This document shows, piece after piece, positions 41,701 through 51,432 of a stretch of 64,000 nt of DNA. This DNA comes from Verrucomicrobiota bacterium (lineage in GTDB: Bacteria; Verrucomicrobiota; Verrucomicrobiia; Opitutales; Opitutaceae), in the NCBI GenBank assembly GCA_016222805.1, contig JACRQG010000004.1, positions 1-64,000 on the forward strand, written 5' to 3'. A program made the translations under genes and the position numbers. Every line of letters begins with the position of its first letter. Within the stretch, counting starts at the first letter, position 1. The notes under the pieces were generated by a model. It did no database searches, had not been told where the DNA came from, and saw only the letters and a list, made by a program, of their open reading frames with translations.

Positions 41701-43445
41701 TGATCAAAGCGCGCATCAATCACATCGACGTCGAGGTTCCCGAGGGGACCAGCATCCTCGATGCCGCCCGGCAGGTGCAGGTGAAGATTCCGGTGCTCTG
41801 CAAGCACAAGGATCTGCACGCCACCGCCGCCTGCGGCATCTGCATCGTGCGCAACAAGGGCGGCAACCGCCTCATTCGCGCCTGCTGCACGCCCCTCGAG
41901 AACAACATGGAGATCACGACGCACGATCGCGAAATCGTCGAGGTTCGCCGTTCCACGCTCGAGCTCATCCTCTCCAACCATCCCCAGGCCTGCTTGAACT
42001 GCGGGCGCAACGGCGAATGCGAGCTCCAGACGCTCGCCGCGGACTTCAACATCCCGCAGGAGTCGATCAAGCGGTACGTGAAGGACGTCGCCCCGGACAC
42101 CTCCACCGGCTCGATCATCCTCGAGTTCGAGAAGTGCATCAAGTGCGGCCGCTGCATCCAGGTCTGCCAGGAAATGCAGAACGTCTGGGCGCTGTCGTTC
42201 CTCGACCGCGGGATCAACACCCGCATGGCCCCGGCCGGCGACATCACCCTCGCGGAGTCGCCCTGCGTGAAGTGCGGCCAGTGCTCTGCGCACTGCCCCA
42301 CCGGCGCCATCGTCGAGAACGACGAGACCCCCGAGGTCTGGAAGGCGCTCCACGACCCCGATCGCATCTGCGTCGTGCAGATCGCGCCTTCGGTGCGCGT
42401 GACGGTCGGCGAGGCCTTCGGCCTGCCTCCGGGCACGAACCTGACCAAGAAGCTCTACGCGGTGCTGCGCCGGCTCGGCTTCCGCGCGGTCTTCGACACC
42501 AACTTCTCGGCGGACGTCACCATCGTCGAGGAGGCGAGCGAGTTCATCGAGCGGTTCGTCAACAAGCGCGGCTCCCTGCCGCTCATCACCTCGTGCTGCC
42601 CCTCCTGGACGGATCACATGGAGAAGCGGCACTACGACTTCATCGACAACTTCTCCACCGCGAAGTCGCCGCAGCAGATGCTGGGCGTGCTGGCCAAGAC
42701 CTACTACGCGCAGAAGCTCGGCTTCGATCCGGCGAAGATGTTCGTCGTCTCGATCATGCCGTGCACGGCGAAGAAGTACGAGCTGTCGCGCACCGAGGAG
42801 ATGTACGCCTCCGGCTACAAGGACATCGATGTCGCGCTCACCACCCGCGAACTGGCGCGCATGATCAAGCAGTCGGGCGTGGATTTCCTCAACCTGCCCG
42901 ACGGGGCGCCGGATTCGATTCTCGGCGACTATTCCGGCGCCGGCACGATCTTCGGGGCCACCGGCGGCGTGATGGAGGCGGCCGTGCGCACGGCTCACTT
43001 CTACGCCACCGGCAAGAAGCTGGAGAAGGTCGAGGTCGAGGCCGTGCGCGGCCTGCAGGGAGTCAAGGAGGGCACGCTCAACATCGGCGGCACCCAGGTC
43101 CGGGTGGCCGTCGCCCACGGCCTCGCCAATGTCGAGGAGGTGCTGGAGCGGGTGCGCACCGCCCGCCGGACCGGGACGGAGACGCCCTATCACTTCATCG
43201 AGGTGATGGCCTGCCCGGGCGGTTGCATCGGCGGCGGCGGTCAGCCCTATGGGGTCGACAACGAGCGGCGCCGCCTGCGCATCGCGGGGCTCTACCAGGA
43301 TGACCGCGACTGCGCCGTGCGGCATTCGCACGAAAACCCGGAAGTCCTGCGCGTGTACGATGATTTCCTGGGCAAGCCGCTGGGCGCCCGGGCCCACGAA
43401 TTGCTGCACACGCGGTACACGGCACGTCCCCTGTACAAACGCTGA
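41701..43445 (+). CDS. hydA: [FeFe] hydrogenase catalytic subunit HydA
   Basis: The 581-residue enzyme makes or oxidises H2. Its cluster sites run in the usual order: N-terminal [2Fe-2S] (Cys34, 45, 48, 62), His94-Cys98-Cys101-Cys107, two [4Fe-4S] ferredoxin sites (146-156 and 189-199), then H-cluster motifs L1 TSCCPSW (297-303), L2 MPCTAKK (353-359) and L3 MACPGGC (503-509). Cys299 should be the proton-relay cysteine. L1 has Ser where many enzymes have Gly. The gene follows hydB by 14 bp. The maturases HydE, HydF and HydG are not in this window. Confidence 0.95.
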
Positions 43446-43500
43446 ACCTCCCTTCATGGTGCGGGACGATGCCTGCCCTCCGGTCGACATCCTCCCGCCC

Positions 43501-45606
43501 ATGAAGCCGCCCGCTCCCGGTCGGGCCCGCTGGCGCGGGCCCGGCGCCCGGAGCCTCGGGCTGGCCGCGGCGCTCGTGCTGGTGGCGTTCGTGCCGGCCC
43601 GGGCGGAGGCCCCGTTGCTGCTGCCGCCGTGGGTGATCGCGGAGGCGGCGTTGCGCGCGCCGCCGACCGCGCGGGAGGACTGGTTCGCCGCCACCCTGGG
43701 GTCGACGACGGCGCTCGCCGCGACCGACTGGTCGGGCCGGACGGTGGGCACCCTGAGTGAGGCCCTGCGCCGGATCCCGGGCCTCTTGCTGCAGGAGAGC
43801 TTCGGCGGATTCGAGCCGCCCCGGCTCTCGGTGCGCGGGTCCGGGCTCGACAGCGCGCCCAGTGCCCGCGGGGTGGCGTTGCTGGTGGACGGTCTGCCCC
43901 TGGCGCGGGCGGACGGCTCCTTTCACAGCGGGCTCTTCGATCCCCTGCTCTTTGCGCGGCTCGAGGTCTATCGCGGCTCGCTGCACGCGGCCCTGACCCC
44001 GGCGGTGCTGGGTGGGGTGATCAACGCGGCGACCCTCGCGCCGACTGCCGCGTCCACCTCCTCGCTCCGGCTCGAAGGGGGCGATTTCGGCTGGTGGCGG
44101 GCGCAGGCTGGGACGGCCACGCCGGCGCTCGGGGTCGAGGCGTCGTTCGTCTCGGCCGATGGCTGGCGGGAGCACAGCCGCCAGCAGCGCGGTGCCCTCG
44201 TGGCCTCGGCCCGGCGCGAACTCCGCCCTGGCCTCCAGGCGGAAGCCGCGGCGTACCTGGGACAGGCCGACTATGAAGTGCCCGGCCCCCTGACGCTCGC
44301 CGAGGTCCAGTCCAGCCCCCGGTCGATCTCCCCGGCCGCGCGCCGCGATCTGCCGGAGCGCGACTCGTCGGTCGTGCGGGTTTCCGGGCAAATCAAGGCG
44401 GCGGCGGCCGGTGGCACGAACCGGGCCGCCGGCATGGCTTGGACGAGGCTGCGCGACACATTTCGGCAACTGCAGCCCAACGGGGAGACGGCAGCCCTCA
44501 GCGACGATTTCGCCGCCCATGCGACGGCCGCCTGGCGGCCAGTCGTGGCCGGCCAGGATCATCATGCGCTGGTCCGGACGACCATCTCGAGCGGCCGCCT
44601 CGCGGTCGATCGGTTCCGCAACGACAGCGCCCGGCGGGGCCCGCGCTTCGGTGCGTATACGGGCCGGGCGGAGACGGCGGCGGTGAGCGTCGAGGATTTG
44701 GCCTGGCTCCGCCCGGATCTCGCGGTCGGGGCGGGAGGGACCGCCTTGCGGGCCCGCCGGCGGATCGAGGACCGGTTCACGCCGACGAGTCCCGCGGTGC
44801 CCCTCTCGCGCCGCGTGGAGGTGACGGAGATCTCGCCCCGGGCGGGTGTGGCCTGGCACGGTCCGCGGGAGGTGACCTGGCGCGCCGCCGTTTCGCGGGG
44901 CGCCGAGCCGCCGGCCTTCGACGACCTGGTGGCCGTGCAGGGGGCGTATCCGAATCTTGGACTCCGCAGCCGGGACTTGTCGGGGCAGCGGGCCACCACC
45001 TGGGAGCTGGGGGTTGCGGGCGGCGGGCGGAGGCTGGCGTGGAGCAGCACCGCCTACCTCGGGCGGTGGCGCCAGGAGATCCTCCGGCTGGCGGATGCAA
45101 ACGGCCTGCCCCGGGGCGCCGTCAACGCCGGGCCGACTCGCCATCAGGGGATCGAGTCCACGCTGCGCTGGCAGGTGGTGGAAGGGCCGGACGACCTGGT
45201 GCTGGCCGTGACCTCGACGCTGGGACGGTTCACCTTCGAATCGGACCCCGTGTATGGCAGCAACCGGATCGCCGGGGCACCGCCGCACGTCGGCGCGGCC
45301 GAGCTGGCGTACGCGCAACGCCGCGGATTCTTCGCGGCCGCGGAGGCGACGTGGCTGGCGGGGCGCACGCAGGTGGATCACGCCGGTCGCCTCGCCTATG
45401 GAGGCCACACCCTCCTGCACCTCCGCGCCGGGTGGCGGTGGGGGCGCACGTGGCAGGTCTATGCCGCGGTCCGCAACCTCGGCGATCACGCGCACGTGGC
45501 GAGCACGACCGGGGTGCTCGATTTGGCCCGGGCGCCGGCGGCGACGTCGATCTTTCTTCCCGGGGCTGGCCGGACCTTCACCGTGGGCTGCGAATGGAAG
45601 CGCTGA
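43501..45606 (+). CDS. TonB-dependent outer-membrane receptor
   Basis: After a signal peptide (SLGLAAALVLVAFVPARA), the protein has a TonB-receptor plug (GTLSEALRRIPGLLLQESFGGFEPPRLSVRGSG-like, with VALLVDGLPLARADGSF) followed by about 550 residues of barrel. The final segment ends with GCEWKR, so the terminal aromatic is not quite last. It is about 701 residues, the size of vitamin B12 or siderophore receptors. No substrate can be read from the sequence. ATG 43456 is an alternative start. An EamA permease follows. Confidence 0.83.
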   Translation: MKPPAPGRARWRGPGARSLGLAAALVLVAFVPARAEAPLLLPPWVIAEAALRAPPTAREDWFAATLGSTTALAATDWSGRTVGTLSEALRRIPGLLLQESFGGFEPPRLSVRGSGLDSAPSARGVALLVDGLPLARADGSFHSGLFDPLLFARLEVYRGSLHAALTPAVLGGVINAATLAPTAASTSSLRLEGGDFGWWRAQAGTATPALGVEASFVSADGWREHSRQQRGALVASARRELRPGLQAEAAAYLGQADYEVPGPLTLAEVQSSPRSISPAARRDLPERDSSVVRVSGQIKAAAAGGTNRAAGMAWTRLRDTFRQLQPNGETAALSDDFAAHATAAWRPVVAGQDHHALVRTTISSGRLAVDRFRNDSARRGPRFGAYTGRAETAAVSVEDLAWLRPDLAVGAGGTALRARRRIEDRFTPTSPAVPLSRRVEVTEISPRAGVAWHGPREVTWRAAVSRGAEPPAFDDLVAVQGAYPNLGLRSRDLSGQRATTWELGVAGGGRRLAWSSTAYLGRWRQEILRLADANGLPRGAVNAGPTRHQGIESTLRWQVVEGPDDLVLAVTSTLGRFTFESDPVYGSNRIAGAPPHVGAAELAYAQRRGFFAAAEATWLAGRTQVDHAGRLAYGGHTLLHLRAGWRWGRTWQVYAAVRNLGDHAHVASTTGVLDLARAPAATSIFLPGAGRTFTVGCEWKR

Positions 45607-45688
45607 ACCCATACCCGCGGGAGAAGCCTGCCGCCCGCCCGGGCGGTCCAACCGGTCGCGACGGCGCGAGCCAAAGGGGGGCGCGGGC

Positions 45689-46570
45689 ATGATCGCGGCC
45701 CTGGGGACCTTGTTGTTCTTTGCCGCGACGCCGGTGTTTGCCAACCGGGCGGCCCATCGGCTGGGCAGCCTGCATGCCAATTGCTATCGGCTGGCGGTGG
45801 CGGTCTTGCTTCTCGGGGCCTGGGCCCACCTGGCGGGCCGCGGCTGGGGTGGCGCGGCGCTGGGGTGGTTTCTGCTCGGCGGGGTGGTGGGATTTGGGAT
45901 CGGCGGCGTGGCGATGTTTCAGTCTCTGCCGCGGCTCGGATCCAATCTCTCGACGCTGATCGTGCAGTGCCTGTCCGCGATGGTGGCGGCGGCGGTGGAG
46001 TGGGCGTGGTTGGGCACCCGACTGACGCCACTGCAGGTGGCGGCCGCCGCGGCCACGCTGGCCGGGGTCGCGGTGGGGCTGATGCCGAAGAGTCTCCCGC
46101 GGGTTTCGCCGGGGGAATGGGCGGTCGGCCTGGTGTGGGCGATGATTTCGGCCTTGGGGCAGGGGATCGGCGCCGTCATCAGCCGCAAGGCTTTCGCCGT
46201 GGTGGCGGCCGCGCAGGAGCGCATGGACCCCGGGACGGCGGCCTACCAGCGCGCGATCGGCGGACTGCTCGTGGCGGCCCTGGTCCTGGGGGTGGCGGAG
46301 CGTTGGTGGCCGGAGCGGCGCCGCGAGACCGGGCGCGCCTGGCCCTGGGTGCTGGCCAATGCCCTGACCGGTCCGGTGCTCGGCGTGGCCTTCTACCAGT
46401 GGGCCCTGCGCACGACCCCGGCCGGCGTCGTGCAGCCGATTGTGGCCGCCGCACCGCTGCTGACGATCCCGCTGGCGGCCTGGCTGGAAGGCACCCGACC
46501 GCGGGGGCTCTATTACGCCGGTGCGGTTCTGGCGGTGATCGGGGTGACAGGATTGCTGGTCGGAAGATAG
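45689..46570 (+). CDS. EamA-family (DMT) permease
   Basis: The 293-residue protein has ten predicted helices: GTLLFFAATPVFANRAAHRL at the start, a GGVAMFQSLPRLGSNLSTLI stretch and a second repeat ending RTTPAGVVQPIVAAAPLLTIPLAAWLEG-type sequence. These are EamA features, although the first repeat is less canonical than the other three in the window. Its start (ATG 45689) is 82 bp after the receptor gene on the same strand. Confidence 0.82.
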   Translation: MIAALGTLLFFAATPVFANRAAHRLGSLHANCYRLAVAVLLLGAWAHLAGRGWGGAALGWFLLGGVVGFGIGGVAMFQSLPRLGSNLSTLIVQCLSAMVAAAVEWAWLGTRLTPLQVAAAAATLAGVAVGLMPKSLPRVSPGEWAVGLVWAMISALGQGIGAVISRKAFAVVAAAQERMDPGTAAYQRAIGGLLVAALVLGVAERWWPERRRETGRAWPWVLANALTGPVLGVAFYQWALRTTPAGVVQPIVAAAPLLTIPLAAWLEGTRPRGLYYAGAVLAVIGVTGLLVGR

Positions 46571-46633
46571 GCGACCTGCGGCGACGGGCGATTGCGCTTG
46601 CGGGCCCGCGGGGCGGCTGCTGGAATTATAATT

Positions 46634-49600
46634 ATGAACTACCCTGCCCCTGCCACCGCCGGTTGGTCGTTCCGGTCTCCGGTGTCCGTCGTTTCCGCCC
46701 GTGTCCTCCGTTGCCTGGGTGCGGCGCTGCTGGCCGCCGGTCTGTGGGCCGGAGGTGCGGCCACGGCTGCGCCCGCGACCGGGACCGGCGCGGTGCAGGG
46801 CCGGGTCTACAACCCCGCCACCCAGCAGTACGTGCGCAACGCGGAGGTCCGGCTTGAGGGCACGGCCCAGCAGGCGGTGACCGAGGGTGATGGTTCTTTC
46901 CAGTTCCTGCAGGTGCCGGCCGGCCGCACCACCTTGAGCGTGAGCTATACCGGTTATCCAACCGTTCGCGACACCTTCGAGGTGCCGGCCGGGCAGACGG
47001 CCGTGCGGGAAATCAACCTCACGGCCGCGCCGGCATCCGGCGACAGCGTGGTGCAGCTGTCCGCCTTCACGGTCACCTCGGAACGCGAGGGCAACGCCAA
47101 GGCGATCATGGAGCAGCGGCGCAGCATGGACATCACAACCTCCGTCGCCTCGGACATCTTCGGTGACGTCACGGACGGCAACGTCGGCGAGTTCCTCAAG
47201 TTCTTGCCCGGAGTCGACGTCGACTATGTCGAGTCGGAGACGCGCGGGCCGCGGCTGGGCGGCATGGATGCGCAGTACGTGGGGGTGTCGTTCGACGGCG
47301 TGCGGGTGGCCAGCGCCGACGCCAACCGCACCGGCGACCTGGGCCGCGCCACGAGTTTCGAGGCCTTCTCCATCAGCTCCATCGAGTCGATCGAGATCAA
47401 CCGGACGACCAGCCCCGACACGAGCGCAGACTCCCCGGCGGGGACGATCAACATGAAGACCCGCCGCGCCTTTGACCGGAAGGGGCGGCGGATCAGCTAC
47501 AATTTCAGCGTGAACCTGAACTCCGAGGAGTTTCACCTCCAGCGCACCTTTGGACCCGGCGGCAAGGCCGAGTACAAGGCCCGTCCGAACTGGAGCCTGG
47601 AGTATTCCGACGTGTTCCTCGGCCAGCGTCTCGGCGTGGTGGCAAGTTTCAGCCATGTCGACTCCTACACGGAGCAGTACCGGCACAACCTCACCTACAA
47701 CCTGAGTCCGACCGCGGCGGATCCGCGCCCGATGGTCACGACGGCGCTGAACTTCAAGGACGGGCCCAAGAACATCGCCAAGGACACCTATACCCTCACC
47801 GCCGACTACAAGGCGTCGTCGCGGCTCGTGCTGTCGGGCACGCTCATCTACAACTACTCGCTTGGGCAGTCGTTCAACCGCGAGGTGACCTTCAATGCGG
47901 CGACGAACAACAGCAACGCCAACACTGGCCGCGCCAACGTGCTGGGCGACGGTCTGACCACGGTGCGAACCAACGGGCTCGCGACCAACACCTCGCGCAA
48001 CTCCGCCCTCGGCGGGGGCGGCCAGAGCAAGTACACCTATACGGTGACGGCGGCGCCGAAGTTCGAATACCGGCTGGGCGCCCTGACGGTCGACGGCCAG
48101 GCGACTTATTCCCGGGCCGACAACAACTACGACGGACTGGAGCGCGGGCACACGCGCCTGACCGACGTGAACTCGATCACCAGCGACTTTGTCGCCACGC
48201 GCTCCTCCCCGACGTCGCACGAATGGACGATCCAGCAGTTGTCGGGCGCCGACTGGTTCAACCTTTCGAACCGCACCAATCCGCGGCTGGGCAACGAGGC
48301 CCGCTACGCCCGCACGGAGGAGTACACCGGCACACTCAACGCCCGGTGGAGCGCCCGGCTCGGCCCGCTGCCCGTGGTCCTGAAAGTCGGCGGGAAGTGG
48401 AACGAGGAGAACCGCAAGAACGGCAACGAATCCAGCTACTACACCTACTCATACATCGGCCCCGGCGGCAATGTGCTCAACCCCGCCACCGGGGCGATTG
48501 CCACGGTCGGCAGCTGGGGGGCGTATCCAAACCGTAACTTCTGGGACACCGGCACCACCAACATCCTCACCTTGAAGGACCTCACCGGCCAGGTGCGGCC
48601 GGAGTTCATCCCGCGGCCGGATGACCACGCCCTCGGCGCGTTGTTCAAGCTGCATCCCGAGTATTTCGTGAACATCGCCTCGGCGGACAATTACTACAAC
48701 GCCTTCATCGCCCCCCGGCGCAACCTGGTGCAGACCATCTCCGCCGCCTACGGCATGGCGGACGTGCGGCTCGCCCCGCATGTCACCCTGCGCACGGGCC
48801 TGCGCTGGGAGAAGACCGAGAACGTGACGCGCGACTTTGATCCCCTGACGAATCGCGAAGTCGCCGCGGCGGGTTTCCCGGTGAACACCGCCGCACGGCC
48901 CACCACCATCGCCGGTTACCAGTACCAGTACTTCACCCGTCCGCTCATCTCGCGCCGCAAGGCCTACGACAACTTCTTCCCGATGGTCAGCGTGAAGTAC
49001 AACCTGCGCCCCAGCCTGCAATTTCACGCCGGCTACAACCAGGCGATTTCGCGTCCACCGCCCGATTCGTTGTCCGGGGCCTGGCTGATCAACGAGGACG
49101 CCCAGTTGATCACCTCGCCGAATCCCAACCTGCTGCCCGAATACTCGAAGAACTACGTGGCGCGGCTGGCCTACTACTTCGAACCGGCGGGACAACTCTC
49201 GGTCACCGTCACGCAAAACGATATCCGCAACCTGCGGCTGACGCGGCGCGGCACGGCGGAGGAGTTCGGCTTGGGGGATGACCCCGAATACGGCAGCTAC
49301 GAGTTCCAGGCGCCCTTCAATGTTCAGGGGTCGCGCCGCCATCGTGGTCTGGAAATTGGCTACAGCCAGTCGCTGCCGTTCCGCCAGGAGTGGCTGCGCG
49401 GTCTGACGCTCAACTCCGCCTACACCCGCAGTTACTCGAATGCGCGCCGCGGCAACCTGCTGCCGCACCGTGTCACGTCCAGCGTCGGCTACGCCTACCG
49501 CCGCCTGCGCCTCCGGGTCGGGGTGGTGTGGCGCGATGATACGCCGGAAAGCACCTACGGGCGCTTTCGCCGTCACGACGCCAAGCTGGATCTCGGCGGG

Positions 49601-49774
49601 GAGTTCAAACTTGGCCGCAACTCGGCCCTGTTTTTCCAGGGCCGCAATATCTTCAACGGCGGGCAGACGTGGTTGGAGACCCCGGCCGGCGCGGTGGAGG
49701 GCCAGGGCGCCGCGGTCCGGCTGTACGAAAACTACGGCGCCAACTGGAATTTCGGGGTGAAGGGGACGTTTTAG
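46634..49774 (+). CDS. TonB-dependent receptor with carboxypeptidase-like N-terminal domain
   Basis: The 1046-residue protein has a signal peptide (VLRCLGAALLAAGLWAGGAA), a carboxypeptidase-regulatory-like beta-sandwich (GAVQGRVYNPATQQYVRNAEV, EGDGSFQFLQVPAG), a QLSAFTVTSEREG linker and then a TonB plug and barrel ending in GVKGTF with a terminal Phe. This layout is typical of the expanded receptors of Opitutaceae and Bacteroidetes that import glycans or metal complexes. Barrel strands are rich in aromatic and acidic residues. It is flanked by a permease and an esterase, which does not settle the substrate. Confidence 0.88.
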   Translation: MNYPAPATAGWSFRSPVSVVSARVLRCLGAALLAAGLWAGGAATAAPATGTGAVQGRVYNPATQQYVRNAEVRLEGTAQQAVTEGDGSFQFLQVPAGRTTLSVSYTGYPTVRDTFEVPAGQTAVREINLTAAPASGDSVVQLSAFTVTSEREGNAKAIMEQRRSMDITTSVASDIFGDVTDGNVGEFLKFLPGVDVDYVESETRGPRLGGMDAQYVGVSFDGVRVASADANRTGDLGRATSFEAFSISSIESIEINRTTSPDTSADSPAGTINMKTRRAFDRKGRRISYNFSVNLNSEEFHLQRTFGPGGKAEYKARPNWSLEYSDVFLGQRLGVVASFSHVDSYTEQYRHNLTYNLSPTAADPRPMVTTALNFKDGPKNIAKDTYTLTADYKASSRLVLSGTLIYNYSLGQSFNREVTFNAATNNSNANTGRANVLGDGLTTVRTNGLATNTSRNSALGGGGQSKYTYTVTAAPKFEYRLGALTVDGQATYSRADNNYDGLERGHTRLTDVNSITSDFVATRSSPTSHEWTIQQLSGADWFNLSNRTNPRLGNEARYARTEEYTGTLNARWSARLGPLPVVLKVGGKWNEENRKNGNESSYYTYSYIGPGGNVLNPATGAIATVGSWGAYPNRNFWDTGTTNILTLKDLTGQVRPEFIPRPDDHALGALFKLHPEYFVNIASADNYYNAFIAPRRNLVQTISAAYGMADVRLAPHVTLRTGLRWEKTENVTRDFDPLTNREVAAAGFPVNTAARPTTIAGYQYQYFTRPLISRRKAYDNFFPMVSVKYNLRPSLQFHAGYNQAISRPPPDSLSGAWLINEDAQLITSPNPNLLPEYSKNYVARLAYYFEPAGQLSVTVTQNDIRNLRLTRRGTAEEFGLGDDPEYGSYEFQAPFNVQGSRRHRGLEIGYSQSLPFRQEWLRGLTLNSAYTRSYSNARRGNLLPHRVTSSVGYAYRRLRLRVGVVWRDDTPESTYGRFRRHDAKLDLGGEFKLGRNSALFFQGRNIFNGGQTWLETPAGAVEGQGAAVRLYENYGANWNFGVKGTF

Positions 49775-49886
49775 GGTACCCGCCCGTCTTCCGCCACCGC
49801 GCGTTGGGCCAGCGCCGAAAGCGTGGCCGCGCGTGGCCCGCGTTGCCGCTTGCCCGCCGCGGCGACTCGGCTCCAACGCGGCTCCG

Positions 49887-50693
49887 CTAGTTCCGTCGGT
49901 GCTGGAGCATCCAGGTGTAAAGGTCGGGGTTGGCGTACGATTCCGTCCAGGAATCGTGCAGCGCTTCTGGATACACGGTGAACCGCAGTTCCTTGACTCC
50001 GCCCTTACGCAGCCCCTCGACCAGGCGTTCGGACTCATTCAGCAAAACCACGGGGTCCTTGGCGCCGTGGAATACCCAGAAACCCAAGCTTTGGGTCGCG
50101 GCCTTGTGTTCGCGCAGGCCGAAGATCAAATCAATGGCCAGTCCTCCCCCGCAGATGGGGGCGACGGCCGCGAACTTTGCCGGATGTTTGAGCGCCAGGC
50201 TCCACGTACCGAATCCGCCCATGCTGAGGCCGGTGAGGTAGAGGCGCTGACGATCCACGCGGTGCCGCGTGGAGACTTCTTCGATGAGCGCGAGCACCGC
50301 TTCGTCATCCCACTTCTGGCCGGTTGAGCACTGGGGAGAAATGACGATGAACTCGGTGGCCAGCAGCCGCGCTGCCGTCGCGCGCCGGGCCGCGGCCTCG
50401 GCGGTTTCCCCCTTGCTCGCGGGTGAATCGGAGCGGAGCAGCTTGGGCGGGCCGTGTTTGGCGACGAGCCAGGGATCGGCCCCCCGCTCGCCCGCACCGT
50501 GGAGGAAGACCAGCAGCGGCCACGCGCGCCCGGACTGCGCCTCGTAGCCCTGCGGCAGGTGCAGCAGATAGCGGTAGCCGATGGTGCGGGAAACCGTGCG
50601 TTCAAACGCCTGCACGGTTTGGGCCTCGGTGGCGAACAGGAGCGGCGCGGCGGTGAGGGCGGCGAGGAGAAGGAGCAGCGGGAGGCGGGACAT
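49887..50693 (-). CDS. Secreted alpha/beta hydrolase (esterase/poly-hydroxyalkanoate-depolymerase-like)
   Basis: The 268-residue secreted protein has a signal peptide (LPLLLLLAALTAAPLLFA) and an alpha/beta-hydrolase fold: oxyanion HGAGERG, nucleophile in GLSMGG (Ser157), acid Asp213 in GAKDPV and His246 in ALHDSWT. The architecture is of the LpqC/feruloyl-esterase type often called prolyl oligopeptidase family. It may release acyl groups from plant or microbial polymers, but the substrate is not determinable. It is convergent with the upstream TonB receptor. Confidence 0.85.
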   Translation of the reverse strand: MSRLPLLLLLAALTAAPLLFATEAQTVQAFERTVSRTIGYRYLLHLPQGYEAQSGRAWPLLVFLHGAGERGADPWLVAKHGPPKLLRSDSPASKGETAEAAARRATAARLLATEFIVISPQCSTGQKWDDEAVLALIEEVSTRHRVDRQRLYLTGLSMGGFGTWSLALKHPAKFAAVAPICGGGLAIDLIFGLREHKAATQSLGFWVFHGAKDPVVLLNESERLVEGLRKGGVKELRFTVYPEALHDSWTESYANPDLYTWMLQHRRN

Positions 50694-50714
50694 GGCGCAA
50701 AGAAGTCTGCCGGA

Positions 50715-51335
50715 TCAGGTGCCGTACAACCGGTCGCCGAAATCCCCGAGACCGGGGAGGATGTACTTGCGGTCGTCCAGGCCACGATCGAGCGCGGCGG
50801 TATGAATCACCGTACCCGGGTGATGTTTCTCCACCTCGGCCACCCCCTCCGGCGCGCTCACGATGCAGATCAGCCGGGTGTCCGTGGCTCCGTGCGACTT
50901 GACCACATCGAGGGCCTGGACCGCGGAGCCGCCGGTCGCGAGCATGGGATCCACGATGAAGACGTGGCGTCCGGGCAGCGGCGGCAGTTTGCAGTAGTAG
51001 CTGCGGGCGCGGGCGGTCTGGTGGTCTCTTTCCAGGCCGATGTACCCGACGCTCACATCCGGGAACAGGTCGGTGAACGGCTGCACCATGCCGAGCCCGG
51101 CCCGCAGGATGGGCACGATCACCAGGGGTTGGCGCACGAGCACCTGGCCGGTGGTGCGTTCGAGTGGGGTTTCGATCGGTTTGTCCTCAATCTCGAGATC
51201 CCCCGTCGCTTCAATGGCGAGGAGCATGCTCAGTTGGTGCGCCAGAGTCCGGAAGGTCGCGGGCTTGGTCGACTTGTCACGCAGATGGGTGATCAGGTGC
51301 GAGGCGAGCGGGTGGTCGAGGACGTGCAGCGGCAT
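50715..51335 (-). CDS. upp: Uracil phosphoribosyltransferase
   Basis: The 206-residue enzyme salvages uracil to UMP with PRPP. It shows the conserved PILRAGLGM, the PRPP loop VDPMLATGGSA and the C-terminal uracil-binding YILPGLGDFGDRLYGT. The ATG at 51335 fits the family's length of about 207; longer in-frame extensions upstream are unlike the family. It lies 97 bp downstream of the penicillin-acylase relative on the same strand. Confidence 0.95.
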   Translation of the reverse strand: MPLHVLDHPLASHLITHLRDKSTKPATFRTLAHQLSMLLAIEATGDLEIEDKPIETPLERTTGQVLVRQPLVIVPILRAGLGMVQPFTDLFPDVSVGYIGLERDHQTARARSYYCKLPPLPGRHVFIVDPMLATGGSAVQALDVVKSHGATDTRLICIVSAPEGVAEVEKHHPGTVIHTAALDRGLDDRKYILPGLGDFGDRLYGT

Positions 51336-51432
51336 GGCAGGAAGGGAGGGGGCAGGAGAATGGCAGGAGGGAGCAGGGTCGGGAAGAGCGCGTTCGGGTG
51401 GCGGCGGGGGGCGCGCCGCCCCGCCCCGCGGG

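Noticed and set aside
46627-46632. TATAAT just before the TonB receptor start
   Set aside because: It ends one base before the ATG, so transcription would start inside the gene. It is more likely part of an AT-rich translation start.
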